Shown here piece after piece: positions 18,794 to 27,486 of a stretch of DNA of 64,000 nt. The DNA is from Metasolibacillus sp. (lineage in GTDB: Bacteria; Bacillota; Bacilli; Bacillales_A; Planococcaceae). The stretch is taken from positions 62,001-126,000 of the forward strand of contig NZ_JAMBIZ010000006.1 in the NCBI RefSeq assembly GCF_025291715.1, given 5' to 3'. The notes under the pieces were generated by a model, which worked only from the letters and a program-made list of their open reading frames with translations, did not search any database and was not told the DNA's origin. Position 1 is the first letter of the stretch, and every line of letters begins with the position of its first letter. A program made the position numbers and the translations under genes.

Positions 18794-20089
18794 ATGGATG
18801 AAAAATTAAAATATAAAAAATCAACGTATCATTTGTACACGTTTTTAGTAAGTAAAATGATTGGTGCGCTTGGTTCAAGTGTGTATACATTCGGCATTAG
18901 TATGTACATTCTGTCGATGACAGGATCATCTTTAAGCTTTGCTGCAAATCTTTTATTCAGCATTGTGCCAAGAACGATTATTTCTCCAATTGCAGGGCTA
19001 ATAGGGGATAAAGTACCAAGGAAATGGCTTGTACTTGGTGGGCAGGCAGGTGTAATTTTAACAGTTAGTACATTACTTCTTTATACATGGACTGTGGGGC
19101 TATCTTTAACAGCAATTTACTTAGCAACATTGTTTAATAGTATCTTTAGCTCGTTTTCTAGTGTAGCATTTTCAGCTTCAATCTCGAATTTAGTGGATGG
19201 GGAGCGCATTCAAAAGGCGATGAGCTTTAATCAACTATCGCTTTCAGTATCAGGCATTGGTGGACCGATTGTAGGTGGGATGTTGTTTGGCTTTGCTTCA
19301 ATGGAAGTATTTTTAGCTATTTTTATTATCGCAGCAATTATTACACTATTGCTAGAATCAACGATGAACTTTACATTATATAAAAAGCCAGTAGTAGCAT
19401 CTGCACAAAAAGAAACGATGCTGCAAAGCTTTAAAGCAGGGTTTGTCTATTTAAAAACAAAGCCTGTTGTACGTGCCATTTTATGGACAGCGTTATGGTT
19501 AAATTTATTTTTCACTTGCTTGAGTGTAGGTATCGGCTTTGTGCTGTTAACAAATTTAAAATTCCAGCCACAATTAATTGGCTTCATTGAAGCGGCAGCG
19601 GCGATTGGTATGTTAATAACAGCGATTTATTTAGCTACTCGCAGCAATTTAAAATTTCCATTGGTTGTTGTTAAACGTTCAACGTTGTTGATGGCAATAT
19701 CCGTTATTCTAGTAGCTGTACCATTATTATTTAGCTGGTCAAATACGGTCAACTTTATTTATTATTTAGTGCTAATGTTTGTTGCTGGCGGGTTTGGCGT
19801 TACAACAAATACACCAATAGGGGTTATTATGCAAACATCAGTAGATGAGGAGTACAAAGGGCGTGTATTTGGTATTGTAGAAATGATGGCAATGAGCATG
19901 ATGCCCTTAGGAACGTTAATATACGGTGTTTTATACGATATGATGCCAGCACAATATGTTTTAATAGTCAGTGGTACGATTTTAATAGCAATCGTTTTAA
20001 TATTATTGCGCGGCTCTGTTATTAGAATGGCACATCCAGAGTTAGAGGATAAAAGGAAATTGAATATGTTAGAGGAAGTAGAAGGGTGA
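18794..20089 (+). CDS. MFS exporter
   Basis: A 431-residue transporter with 12 predicted membrane helices of the major facilitator superfamily (MFS_3/macrolide-efflux type). The loop between helices 2 and 3 reads GLIGDKVPRKW, the usual GxxxDRxxRK-like signature. It is divergent from the HTH-TPR regulator, with three shared operator palindromes, so expression is probably induced by the ligand of that regulator. The cargo is unknown; drug or peptide export is typical. No second transport gene is attached. Confidence 0.88.
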   Translation: MDEKLKYKKSTYHLYTFLVSKMIGALGSSVYTFGISMYILSMTGSSLSFAANLLFSIVPRTIISPIAGLIGDKVPRKWLVLGGQAGVILTVSTLLLYTWTVGLSLTAIYLATLFNSIFSSFSSVAFSASISNLVDGERIQKAMSFNQLSLSVSGIGGPIVGGMLFGFASMEVFLAIFIIAAIITLLLESTMNFTLYKKPVVASAQKETMLQSFKAGFVYLKTKPVVRAILWTALWLNLFFTCLSVGIGFVLLTNLKFQPQLIGFIEAAAAIGMLITAIYLATRSNLKFPLVVVKRSTLLMAISVILVAVPLLFSWSNTVNFIYYLVLMFVAGGFGVTTNTPIGVIMQTSVDEEYKGRVFGIVEMMAMSMMPLGTLIYGVLYDMMPAQYVLIVSGTILIAIVLILLRGSVIRMAHPELEDKRKLNMLEEVEG

Positions 20090-20178
20090 ATGCCCTTCTT
20101 TTTTCTTTGGAAATAGTTGTATAAAATGAGAAATTGAATTATAATGGAGGGAACGTATATTCTGTTTGGGGGTTAGTT

Positions 20179-21492
20179 ATGAATCATCAGCAGTTAAAGG
20201 AACGAGCATTATGTATTGCAAAGCCACCGCAGCATTTTCAGTTAATATTTGAAGAGATTAATGCACAGCCAGGGGAAGAATCTTTATTTGTTTGGGAAGG
20301 CGATCAAGAAAGCATAGAAGTACAGTTGGATTACAATGGTACAATCACAAGCTATGCTGTTTCAAAGGAAAGCTTTGGGGTACCAAGGGATAAAGAAATA
20401 TCGCTGGAGGAAAGACGTAAGCTTGCGGATCAATTTTTGCTGCAGTATTATCCAGATGCTTTAGCTGACTTTACTTTTTATAAGTCCAAATTGATAGATG
20501 AAGTTGAGGAATTTTGCTATGGGCAGCTTGTAATGAATTTACCATTAGCGAATGCAGGGATTTTCATTACTCTTGATAAAGCGGGGAATTTAGTCGGGTT
20601 AATGAATATGGGGAAGCTGCAAATACCTGAAATTCCCAAAAAGCTTGTTGATAAAAATGCTTTATACGACAATGCTAAAAAGCATCTACGCATGCGCTTA
20701 GCAATTACTGAAATTGCAGGACAACTACGTCTTATTTATGAGCTAGATGATGTATATCCAGTTTATCAAGCTAATATTTTAGAACCCGTTATCTATGAAT
20801 ATAAACGTAAGACGCACTATGACGTATTGCCGCCATTAAGGATAACTTCTAACAAATCGTTGGAGGAAATATTAGGGATAGGTAGTGAACTACAAGTAAT
20901 TGACGAAAGCGTATATAACAATGTGAAAAGGATTGTTTGGGCTGAGGAACAAGAAGAAGGCTTATATGAGGAAACAGCTCATGTAAGGATAGATATAAAT
21001 ACAGGTCAGCTTTTAGGGATGAGATGGTTCAAAGAACGTCAAGGCAACTTGCAGCTTAATGATGAGGAGGCATTACAAAAGGCGATAGCATTTTTACAGC
21101 TCATTGCGCCTGAAGTATATCCTTATTTACAGTTGGAAGTAGAGGAGAAGGTACAATCTCCTAGATTTATATTCCGTTTAATAACAGCACAAAATATTAA
21201 AACACATTTTAGGGTAGCTATAATGATTAATTATTCGACAGGTGATGTGGAGTCTTATCATAGTGGACGTATTCATATGGAAGCATTGCAGCAAATGCCT
21301 AGCATGCCAGCGATTTCAGCACAGCAGGCAAAGAAAATTTTCTTAGCACATTTAGATTTTCGTTTAGCATGGAGGATGGGCAATGAAATGGGTAGCTCTG
21401 TACTGATGTATGATTGCTATGATAAAAAAACAGGGCAAGAGCTAGGGTATGTTGATGCATTAGATGGCACAGTCATCACATTTCGAGACTAG
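20179..21492 (+). CDS. Hypothetical protein, YcdB/PepSY-like repeats
   Basis: A soluble 437-residue protein with no signal peptide or membrane helix. Two similar halves show beta-rich segments typical of YcdB/YcdC or PepSY-like domains, such as VRIDINTGQLLGMRWFK and YVDALDGTVITF at the end. GGGGG lies six bases before the ATG at 20179; a TTG 15 codons earlier has no site. It is followed after 11 bp by tag, so the two are probably cotranscribed. I know no function for this family. Confidence 0.75.
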   Translation: MNHQQLKERALCIAKPPQHFQLIFEEINAQPGEESLFVWEGDQESIEVQLDYNGTITSYAVSKESFGVPRDKEISLEERRKLADQFLLQYYPDALADFTFYKSKLIDEVEEFCYGQLVMNLPLANAGIFITLDKAGNLVGLMNMGKLQIPEIPKKLVDKNALYDNAKKHLRMRLAITEIAGQLRLIYELDDVYPVYQANILEPVIYEYKRKTHYDVLPPLRITSNKSLEEILGIGSELQVIDESVYNNVKRIVWAEEQEEGLYEETAHVRIDINTGQLLGMRWFKERQGNLQLNDEEALQKAIAFLQLIAPEVYPYLQLEVEEKVQSPRFIFRLITAQNIKTHFRVAIMINYSTGDVESYHSGRIHMEALQQMPSMPAISAQQAKKIFLAHLDFRLAWRMGNEMGSSVLMYDCYDKKTGQELGYVDALDGTVITFRD

Positions 21493-21503
21493 GGGGATAA
21501 AGT

Positions 21504-22073
21504 ATGCAACGTTGTGGATGGGTAAAATTAGATGAACCGTTATACGTAGAGTATCATGATAAAGAATGGGGCAAGCCTGTTTATGATGATCAAAAGCTTT
21601 TTGAAATGATTTGCTTAGAGGGGGCACAGGCGGGATTGAGCTGGTGGACGATTTTACAAAAGCGCGAAGGCTATCGTGAGGCCTTTGATGACTTTAATGC
21701 GGAGAAGATCGTGCACTATACAGAGGAGAAACTAGCTGAGCTAAGAGAAGATACACGTATTGTACGCAACCGTCTAAAAATTGCAAGTGTCGTTACGAAT
21801 GCACAAGCTTATTTACGCATGCAAGAACAGCATGGTTCTTTTTCAAACTATATTTGGCAATTTGTTGACCATCAACCGATTGTTAATCATTGGAAGACAT
21901 TAGCTGAAGTGCCTGTTACAACAATAATTAGCGATAAAATGAGCAAGCAACTGAAGAAGGACGGCTTTAAATTCGTTGGTAGCACAATTTGCTATTCTTT
22001 TATGCAGGCAGTTGGTATGGTGAATGATCATGTGCAAAACTGCTTTTGCTATGAGGCGAAGACCGATGAATAA
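21504..22073 (+). CDS. tag: DNA-3-methyladenine glycosylase I
   Basis: A 189-residue base-excision enzyme that removes 3-methyladenine from alkylated DNA. Family marks: MQRCGWV at the N-terminus (Cys4 is a zinc ligand), YHDKEWGKPVYDDQKLFE, the LEGAQAGLSWWTIL block, and the C-terminal NDHVQNCFCY with the other zinc ligands. GGGG lies just upstream of the ATG. Its end overlaps the next gene by eight bases. Confidence 0.96.
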   Translation: MQRCGWVKLDEPLYVEYHDKEWGKPVYDDQKLFEMICLEGAQAGLSWWTILQKREGYREAFDDFNAEKIVHYTEEKLAELREDTRIVRNRLKIASVVTNAQAYLRMQEQHGSFSNYIWQFVDHQPIVNHWKTLAEVPVTTIISDKMSKQLKKDGFKFVGSTICYSFMQAVGMVNDHVQNCFCYEAKTDE

Positions 22074-22440
22074 TTCATGTGAGCAAGCATTAACGAGCTA
22101 TATAGAAGCTACAAATTCACATGATTTTGCGAATGTTCAACGAATGCTTCATCCAAATGTTGTTTATTGGTTTACAGATAAAAAGTGTGGAACAATGACA
22201 GACATCCAGCATTATTTTGAAAATGCTTGGAATCTCATTAAAGAGGAAGTATATGAAGCAAGAGATGTTGAATGGCTTGTCACAAATCGAGATACTGCAA
22301 CCTGTCTATATACTTACCACTACTCAGGCTATTATGAGGGGGAGTATGTTTCGGGACAGGGTAGAGCGACAAATATTTTTGTGAAGAATGAATATGATGA
22401 TTGGAAGTTAATACATGAGCATTTGAGTAAAGGGGAGTAG
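22066..22440 (+). CDS. NTF2-like (SnoaL/DUF4440-type) protein
   Basis: A 124-residue protein with the alpha+beta cone of the NTF2-like superfamily: an N-terminal helix (ALTSYIEATNSHDFANVQRMLHPNVVYWF) and later beta strands ending in a WKLIHEHLS strand typical of this fold. The ATG at 22066 overlaps the tag stop and uses the GAGG at 22053. It may be an enzyme or a binding protein; many relatives have no known role. It is probably in one transcript with tag and the S66 peptidase. Confidence 0.8.
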   Translation: MNNSCEQALTSYIEATNSHDFANVQRMLHPNVVYWFTDKKCGTMTDIQHYFENAWNLIKEEVYEARDVEWLVTNRDTATCLYTYHYSGYYEGEYVSGQGRATNIFVKNEYDDWKLIHEHLSKGE

Positions 22441-22444
22441 AGGA

Positions 22445-23425
22445 ATGAAAAAAGGAGATACAATCGGTATTTTTACACCATCTTCTCCTGCTACAGTAAC
22501 AGCACAAGCACGCTATGTGCGAGCAAAGAACTTTTTGATGGCAAAGGGCTTTCAAATTATAGAAGGAAAACTAACGGGTAAATCGGATGTCTATCGTTCA
22601 GGAACACCGAAAGAGCGCGCAGAGGAGCTCAATGAATTAATTCGTAACCCAGATGTGAAGATGATTATGTCAACAATCGGCGGGACAAATTCCAATAGCA
22701 TACTGCCATATATTGACTATGAGGCATTTAAGGCAAACCCTAAATATGTTGTTGGTTATTCAGATGCAACGGCTGTTTTGCTCGCACTTTATGCAAAAAC
22801 GGGCATTGCTACATATTATGGTCCAGCCCTTATTCCTTCATTTGGTGAATTCGAGCCACTTGTCAACGATACATATGACTATTTTGAAAAGTATTTTACG
22901 GAACAACTAAGTGTTCCGTATGAAGTGCCAATGCCTATCTTTTGGTCAGATGAGCCTGTCAATTGGCTTGAAAAAACAGCTGAGAAAACGCTTTTTACGA
23001 ATGAATGGCTAACAGGGCAGCCTGGAGTAGCAGAGGGACGCTTGATCGGTGGTAATAATAATGCGATGTACGGCTTTATCGGAACAGAATATTTCCCTGA
23101 AATTCAGCAAGGTGATATTTTATTGATTGAAGATTGTATGAAGGATGCCTCAGTAGTTGAAAAAAACTTTGCGATGCTCAAGCTGCACGGAATTTTTGAG
23201 CGTGTCGGCGGTATTATTTTAGGCAAGCATGAGCGCTTTGATGATTTAGGTACTGGTAAAACGCCGCTTTCTCTTTTGTTCGAGCAGTTGGATGGAAAGG
23301 ACATGCCGATACTTGCTGAATTTGATTGCTGTCATACACATCCGATGCATCCGTTAGCAATAGGCAAAAGAGTTCGCATGGATGCGACGGCTAAGAAAGT
23401 GTATTGCGTGGAGCCTTGGTTATAA
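22445..23425 (+). CDS. S66-family serine peptidase (LD-carboxypeptidase/MccF-like)
   Basis: A 326-residue cytoplasmic Ser-Glu-His peptidase. The nucleophile is Ser106 in VGYSDAT, the catalytic Glu is Glu229 in LLIED, and the His is His297 in CCHTHPM. The family contains LD-carboxypeptidases, which trim muropeptides, and MccF, which cleaves microcin-C-type aminoacyl adenylates. Length and the long insertion before the Glu resemble the MccF branch, but sequence alone does not decide. It follows the NTF2-like gene after four bases and ends at a strong terminator. Confidence 0.88.
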   Translation: MKKGDTIGIFTPSSPATVTAQARYVRAKNFLMAKGFQIIEGKLTGKSDVYRSGTPKERAEELNELIRNPDVKMIMSTIGGTNSNSILPYIDYEAFKANPKYVVGYSDATAVLLALYAKTGIATYYGPALIPSFGEFEPLVNDTYDYFEKYFTEQLSVPYEVPMPIFWSDEPVNWLEKTAEKTLFTNEWLTGQPGVAEGRLIGGNNNAMYGFIGTEYFPEIQQGDILLIEDCMKDASVVEKNFAMLKLHGIFERVGGIILGKHERFDDLGTGKTPLSLLFEQLDGKDMPILAEFDCCHTHPMHPLAIGKRVRMDATAKKVYCVEPWL

Positions 23426-23453
23426 GGAACGTGGAATACGTTCATTAAAAAAG

Positions 23454-23484
23454 AACTGTCGGGAATTTTTATTTCCCGACAGTT
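23454..23484. terminator. Bidirectional terminator
   Basis: AACTGTCGGGAA/TTCCCGACAGTT with a short T/A loop lies between the convergent S66 peptidase and pnkp genes, with a T-run on the plus strand. Confidence 0.9.
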
Positions 23485-23485
23485 T

Positions 23486-26065
23486 TTATAATCTTGGATC
23501 AACAGCATCACTTTCCAATGCTAATGTGGCTAAGACACATTCATGGATGCGAGCAATGTTTTCTTTTTGCACAAAGCGTTCAATTCCTTCTAAGCCGAGC
23601 GCGAATTCCTGTAAGGCGTGCTTCATTTTTTTACTTGGATTGCGCTTTTTCAACTGTGCGAGCTGCTTCGGATCTGTATAATCCATGCCGTAAATAATGC
23701 GCAAATATTCACGTCCACGCACTTTAATAGCGGGTTGAATAAGCTTGTCTTTACTTTTCGGAATAAAGGTTAGCGGTTTAATAACGATGCCCTCATGTCC
23801 AACAGCTGTCATTTCCTCCCACCAGGCAATAGCTTTTTGTTCATCTTGTTCATTTTCAATGACTTGATACTCTGTTGTAATAAAAATATCCGAATGCTGT
23901 GCGAGCCAGTGATTCATTTCCATATGCCATGTATGTGGCTTGTGGAAGCATGTTTCAGTGCTATGAGCTAATATATGAAACGGCGCGATTTGAATTGCGG
24001 ATAAATCGTCTACAGACCAGCAGTAATTTTGATAAACAGCATCAAAGCGTACCGCATTGCGCAAAAGCTCCTTGTATTGCTGTTGCCACTCTGCTACATC
24101 AACAAGCGTTGTTTGGAGCTTTGTGGCAAGCTTTTGACGATCCATTAAAGCATGCTCAGCGACATGGGCATATTGTTCATCAATGAGTGACTGTGCTTTT
24201 AAATTCCACGGCAAAATTTCCGCATCAAGCAAGACGAAATCTGTTTCCATTCTTTCGAAATAGTTTTTTGCAGCTAATTCTGTGTGTAGCTTTTGTACGA
24301 TGGTTTCATGTGCAGCTGTATCAAAAAATGCTCGTCCGCTACGTGTTGTGATGACACCTAGCGTTTCTGTATCAATCCACTCTTTTGCAATTTGCTTATT
24401 TTTAAAAAGTAAAAGGACAGCGCGGCTACCCATATGTTTTTTTTCTGCAATAAGTTCAGTAAATCCATGCTTTTTATAGTAGGCAAAGGCTTCAGCTGGG
24501 TGCTCTAAATAATCATCAAGCTGTGATGTTTGCGGTGTTGGGCTCATCGTTGGTGGAATATAAATGAGCTGCTCCAATGGTACCGTATAGTGAGATACTG
24601 TGTCGATTGCAGCTTTCGCATAACCATTACCAACCCAAACCGTTCCCCCATGTGTTGTTGCTACTTCAAAACCATCAATAAATGCATGGATATTTGGTGG
24701 ATCAAAATGCTTGGCAGCAGCTTCTAATAAAGGATTCTGCTGTTCACCTGCATAATTTTCGTAGGCTGTGACCGCTTCAAAAGTACTTTCAGGATAGCGG
24801 AAAGCTGTAAGCTGTCCTCCGAAAACAACACCTTGGTCAATGTTAACTGTGTTATTCATTTTTAATGGTTTAAGCTTTGGCTCATGACCCCAAATAATAA
24901 GCTCTGAAGTTTGATGGTCTGCGTACCAATCAGCACGGATTGGACGACCGTTGGCCTCTGTGCCAACAACATCACCATAGCGACAAAAATCGCGAATGCG
25001 TGATGAATTTTTGCCAATATAGCGATCACGAATACCTGCATGTGTGATGACTGCTTTACCAATCCCATTTTCCTTGATGAGATAGTGAGAAGGTGCACGC
25101 AGCAGCATTTTAGCAAGGCGTTCTTTTAAAGCTTTTGTTTCTTCTATGCCGTGTATAATCTCAAATTGCTGTATTTCTTGTTCCACTAATTCATCGCCAT
25201 GTGATAGCTGAACAGCGCGTCCTTCTAGCCAACGTGCGATTTTCCAGCCATGATTGCTGTCTGTCATAAAACTTAGTCCTGCTTCGATTTGCTTTAACCA
25301 AAACTGCATTGTTGCAAGAGACTTTGGACCACGACTCATAATATCACCGACTGAAATGAGCTTGCGTCCCTCAGGATGTATATAAAGTCCATTGTCCTCA
25401 CGATAGCCTAATTTTTCGATTAATGCCATCATTTCATCATAGCAGCCATGTATATCACCGATCACATCAATGCCTGTGCCAAGCTCAATGGCAAGTGATG
25501 AAGGTTCACGAACAATCGAATAAGCATCATCTGGATTGAGTGTATACAATTTTGCGAAGGCTTCCTTTTTTAAGAAGCGCTTTTCATCTTTTAGTTTGCG
25601 TGCCTGCTGTTTAATACGAGCGGCACCTCTTGGGTTTTCTCGCATGTTGTCACGTGCTAATAACTGCTCTAATGGTGCATCGAAAATAATTCCATAAATC
25701 GGCACATGCTGTCTTTTGGCAATCGCAAAGTATTTTTCTCGTTCTCTTGCATTCAAATGCGTTGCATCGACAAAGGTTAAACGATTTAACTTTGCTCGCG
25801 CTGTCACAACCTGTTCCATGAGCTGAAAAGCTTCTGTTGAAATCGCACTGTATTGCTCGTATAGTAGGTCTGCTTCTTGCTTTGTTGTTCCTTGAAAATC
25901 AATAAAATCTATATCAGCCACTGTTATTCGATAATCATCAGAGCTAACGATTTCACTTGGTTTAATAATGTTACTTGCTATTAGTTGCTGTAAAAATGTA
26001 GATTTGCCGCTATTTGATGGACCGATACAAAGGACGATAGCTGCATCTGGTAAATGAAGCTGCAT
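23486..26065 (-). CDS. pnkp: Bacterial polynucleotide kinase-phosphatase-ligase (RNA repair)
   Basis: This 859-residue enzyme heals and seals broken RNA. The kinase domain (1-180) has the P-loop GPSNSGKST (15-23). The metallophosphatase (about 198-400) has Asp204/His206 in GDIHG, Asp241, Asn271/His272, His342 and His394. The ligase (about 500-859) has Lys543 in the KHMG motif, the LDAEI motif, GHEGIVIKP and KVRGREY. Two phosphatase motifs are unusual: GDIMSRGP replaces GDxxDRGP, and SNHG replaces GNHD. It starts one base inside the hen1 stop, so the two are translated together, as in known Pnkp-Hen1 systems. Confidence 0.96.
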   Translation of the reverse strand: MQLHLPDAAIVLCIGPSNSGKSTFLQQLIASNIIKPSEIVSSDDYRITVADIDFIDFQGTTKQEADLLYEQYSAISTEAFQLMEQVVTARAKLNRLTFVDATHLNAREREKYFAIAKRQHVPIYGIIFDAPLEQLLARDNMRENPRGAARIKQQARKLKDEKRFLKKEAFAKLYTLNPDDAYSIVREPSSLAIELGTGIDVIGDIHGCYDEMMALIEKLGYREDNGLYIHPEGRKLISVGDIMSRGPKSLATMQFWLKQIEAGLSFMTDSNHGWKIARWLEGRAVQLSHGDELVEQEIQQFEIIHGIEETKALKERLAKMLLRAPSHYLIKENGIGKAVITHAGIRDRYIGKNSSRIRDFCRYGDVVGTEANGRPIRADWYADHQTSELIIWGHEPKLKPLKMNNTVNIDQGVVFGGQLTAFRYPESTFEAVTAYENYAGEQQNPLLEAAAKHFDPPNIHAFIDGFEVATTHGGTVWVGNGYAKAAIDTVSHYTVPLEQLIYIPPTMSPTPQTSQLDDYLEHPAEAFAYYKKHGFTELIAEKKHMGSRAVLLLFKNKQIAKEWIDTETLGVITTRSGRAFFDTAAHETIVQKLHTELAAKNYFERMETDFVLLDAEILPWNLKAQSLIDEQYAHVAEHALMDRQKLATKLQTTLVDVAEWQQQYKELLRNAVRFDAVYQNYCWSVDDLSAIQIAPFHILAHSTETCFHKPHTWHMEMNHWLAQHSDIFITTEYQVIENEQDEQKAIAWWEEMTAVGHEGIVIKPLTFIPKSKDKLIQPAIKVRGREYLRIIYGMDYTDPKQLAQLKKRNPSKKMKHALQEFALGLEGIERFVQKENIARIHECVLATLALESDAVDPRL

Positions 26066-27348
26066 TATAGTCCCTCCGTTCGTTTAAAAATACACATTTG
26101 TGTTGGTGTACCGTATGTTGGGTGTTGCTCTCCAATACCGTAAAAGGCTGTTGTGTAAGACGTATTGGATATCATCTCTGCACACCAGCTTTCAAATTGC
26201 TGGCGTGTCCATTCAAAGCGATGGTCGTCATGGCGCTTTTCTTCAAGCTCATATACTTTGTTATAATCCGCATTTGGCGTTGTTACGATTAATGCTTTCG
26301 GAGCATATTGCTGTAGCAGCATGGCCATGATTTTTGGTAATCGCTCTTCATTAATATGTTCAATTACCTCGCATAAAATAAGAACATCTTTATTCACTAA
26401 AGTATGGTCATAGTAAAATAGTGAGCCCCACTGAATTTGTGGTATCGTTGCTGTATCCAGCTCCTCGAAGCGCCTTGTTGCTTTTCGGATGGCTGCTTCA
26501 CTTGGCTCGACAGCGATTAGCTCTTGAATCGTTGGCAGCTCGCTTAATAAAGCGGATAATTTGCCTTCACCAGCCCCTAAGTCCACTACGGATTGATGCG
26601 GGAGCTCCTTTACATGCGCTACAATTGTCTCATAGCGCTGGGTGTTAAGTGTTACCTTCCCCTTAACATTTGGCTCAGAGCCGATTAAATGGCGGAAGCG
26701 CAGAGCCTTTTTATAAATAAAGTCCTTTTGTGGATGCTGCTTTAGCCAGCCTTCACCGTAGCGTTCAATGCGTTCACGCTCCGTTTCATCGATAAAGTAA
26801 TGCTTATAATCATCCATTACAGGAATTAACACAAAAATTTGCTGTAGTGCTTGCTTTAATGTTGTTAGTGCGCTAATTTTAATAAAACGTGCGCGCTGTG
26901 CTTCAGAGATAGTCTCAAGCTCGACTTGAAAGCCCAATGGAGCGAATAGCTCTGTAATTTCTGTAGTTGATAGCGCTGTAGCAATTGGACCAAACTCAAA
27001 GGTAAAGGGAAAGACTTGCTCGGCGAATTCGGCATACTGCTCCTGTGGTTTACCATTTAAAGCTGTACCGAGCATTTTGCGAATAAGCGATAAAAAAATG
27101 CTACTCGCTGCAAAGCCGCGATCATTTATATAATGAGTAATATCGTATGCTCGTTCGTTTTGCGTGAGCGCAAGCGGGTCAGCTGTAACGAAAATGGTTG
27201 CCTCGACTTCATTATCCGTTAACTTATGATAGACGAAGCGTACAGCATGACCTTTTTCATGGCGTTCATGTACATTATTTGGATTTTTAGCGAATAAATA
27301 AGAAATTTCCTTCGCATATGGAGTTTTGCAATAAATAGATAGCTGCAT
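26065..27348 (-). CDS. hen1: Hen1-type RNA 3'-terminal 2'-O-methyltransferase
   Basis: This 427-residue partner of Pnkp methylates the 2'-OH at the broken 3' end before sealing, which protects the joint from repeat cleavage. The N-terminal half (1-240) is the bacteria-specific domain that supports ligation. The methyltransferase holds the SAM motif DLGAGEG (256-262) and the metal-binding set Glu327, Glu330 and His331 in CEVIEH, with His376 in HRFEWT as the likely fourth ligand. AAAGGA lies near the ATG. It is first in a two-gene operon and divergent from an MMPL gene. Confidence 0.95.
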   Translation of the reverse strand: MQLSIYCKTPYAKEISYLFAKNPNNVHERHEKGHAVRFVYHKLTDNEVEATIFVTADPLALTQNERAYDITHYINDRGFAASSIFLSLIRKMLGTALNGKPQEQYAEFAEQVFPFTFEFGPIATALSTTEITELFAPLGFQVELETISEAQRARFIKISALTTLKQALQQIFVLIPVMDDYKHYFIDETERERIERYGEGWLKQHPQKDFIYKKALRFRHLIGSEPNVKGKVTLNTQRYETIVAHVKELPHQSVVDLGAGEGKLSALLSELPTIQELIAVEPSEAAIRKATRRFEELDTATIPQIQWGSLFYYDHTLVNKDVLILCEVIEHINEERLPKIMAMLLQQYAPKALIVTTPNADYNKVYELEEKRHDDHRFEWTRQQFESWCAEMISNTSYTTAFYGIGEQHPTYGTPTQMCIFKRTEGL

Positions 27349-27486
27349 TTTGCCACATCCTTTCTAGTTTCAACTATAATGGAAGAACAAGGATTTTGCT
27401 ACAATGTTTCATGGTATGTAACGGGAGAGCAAATTGTGTGAGAATTGTGTGTGTGCCTGGCACTCAAATTAAAGGAGGGGGATTGG

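Noticed and set aside
27440..27470. GTGTGCCTGGCACTC-like stretch before the MMPL gene
   Set aside because: Similar short motifs recur in Bacillales genomes; one copy here does not define an element.
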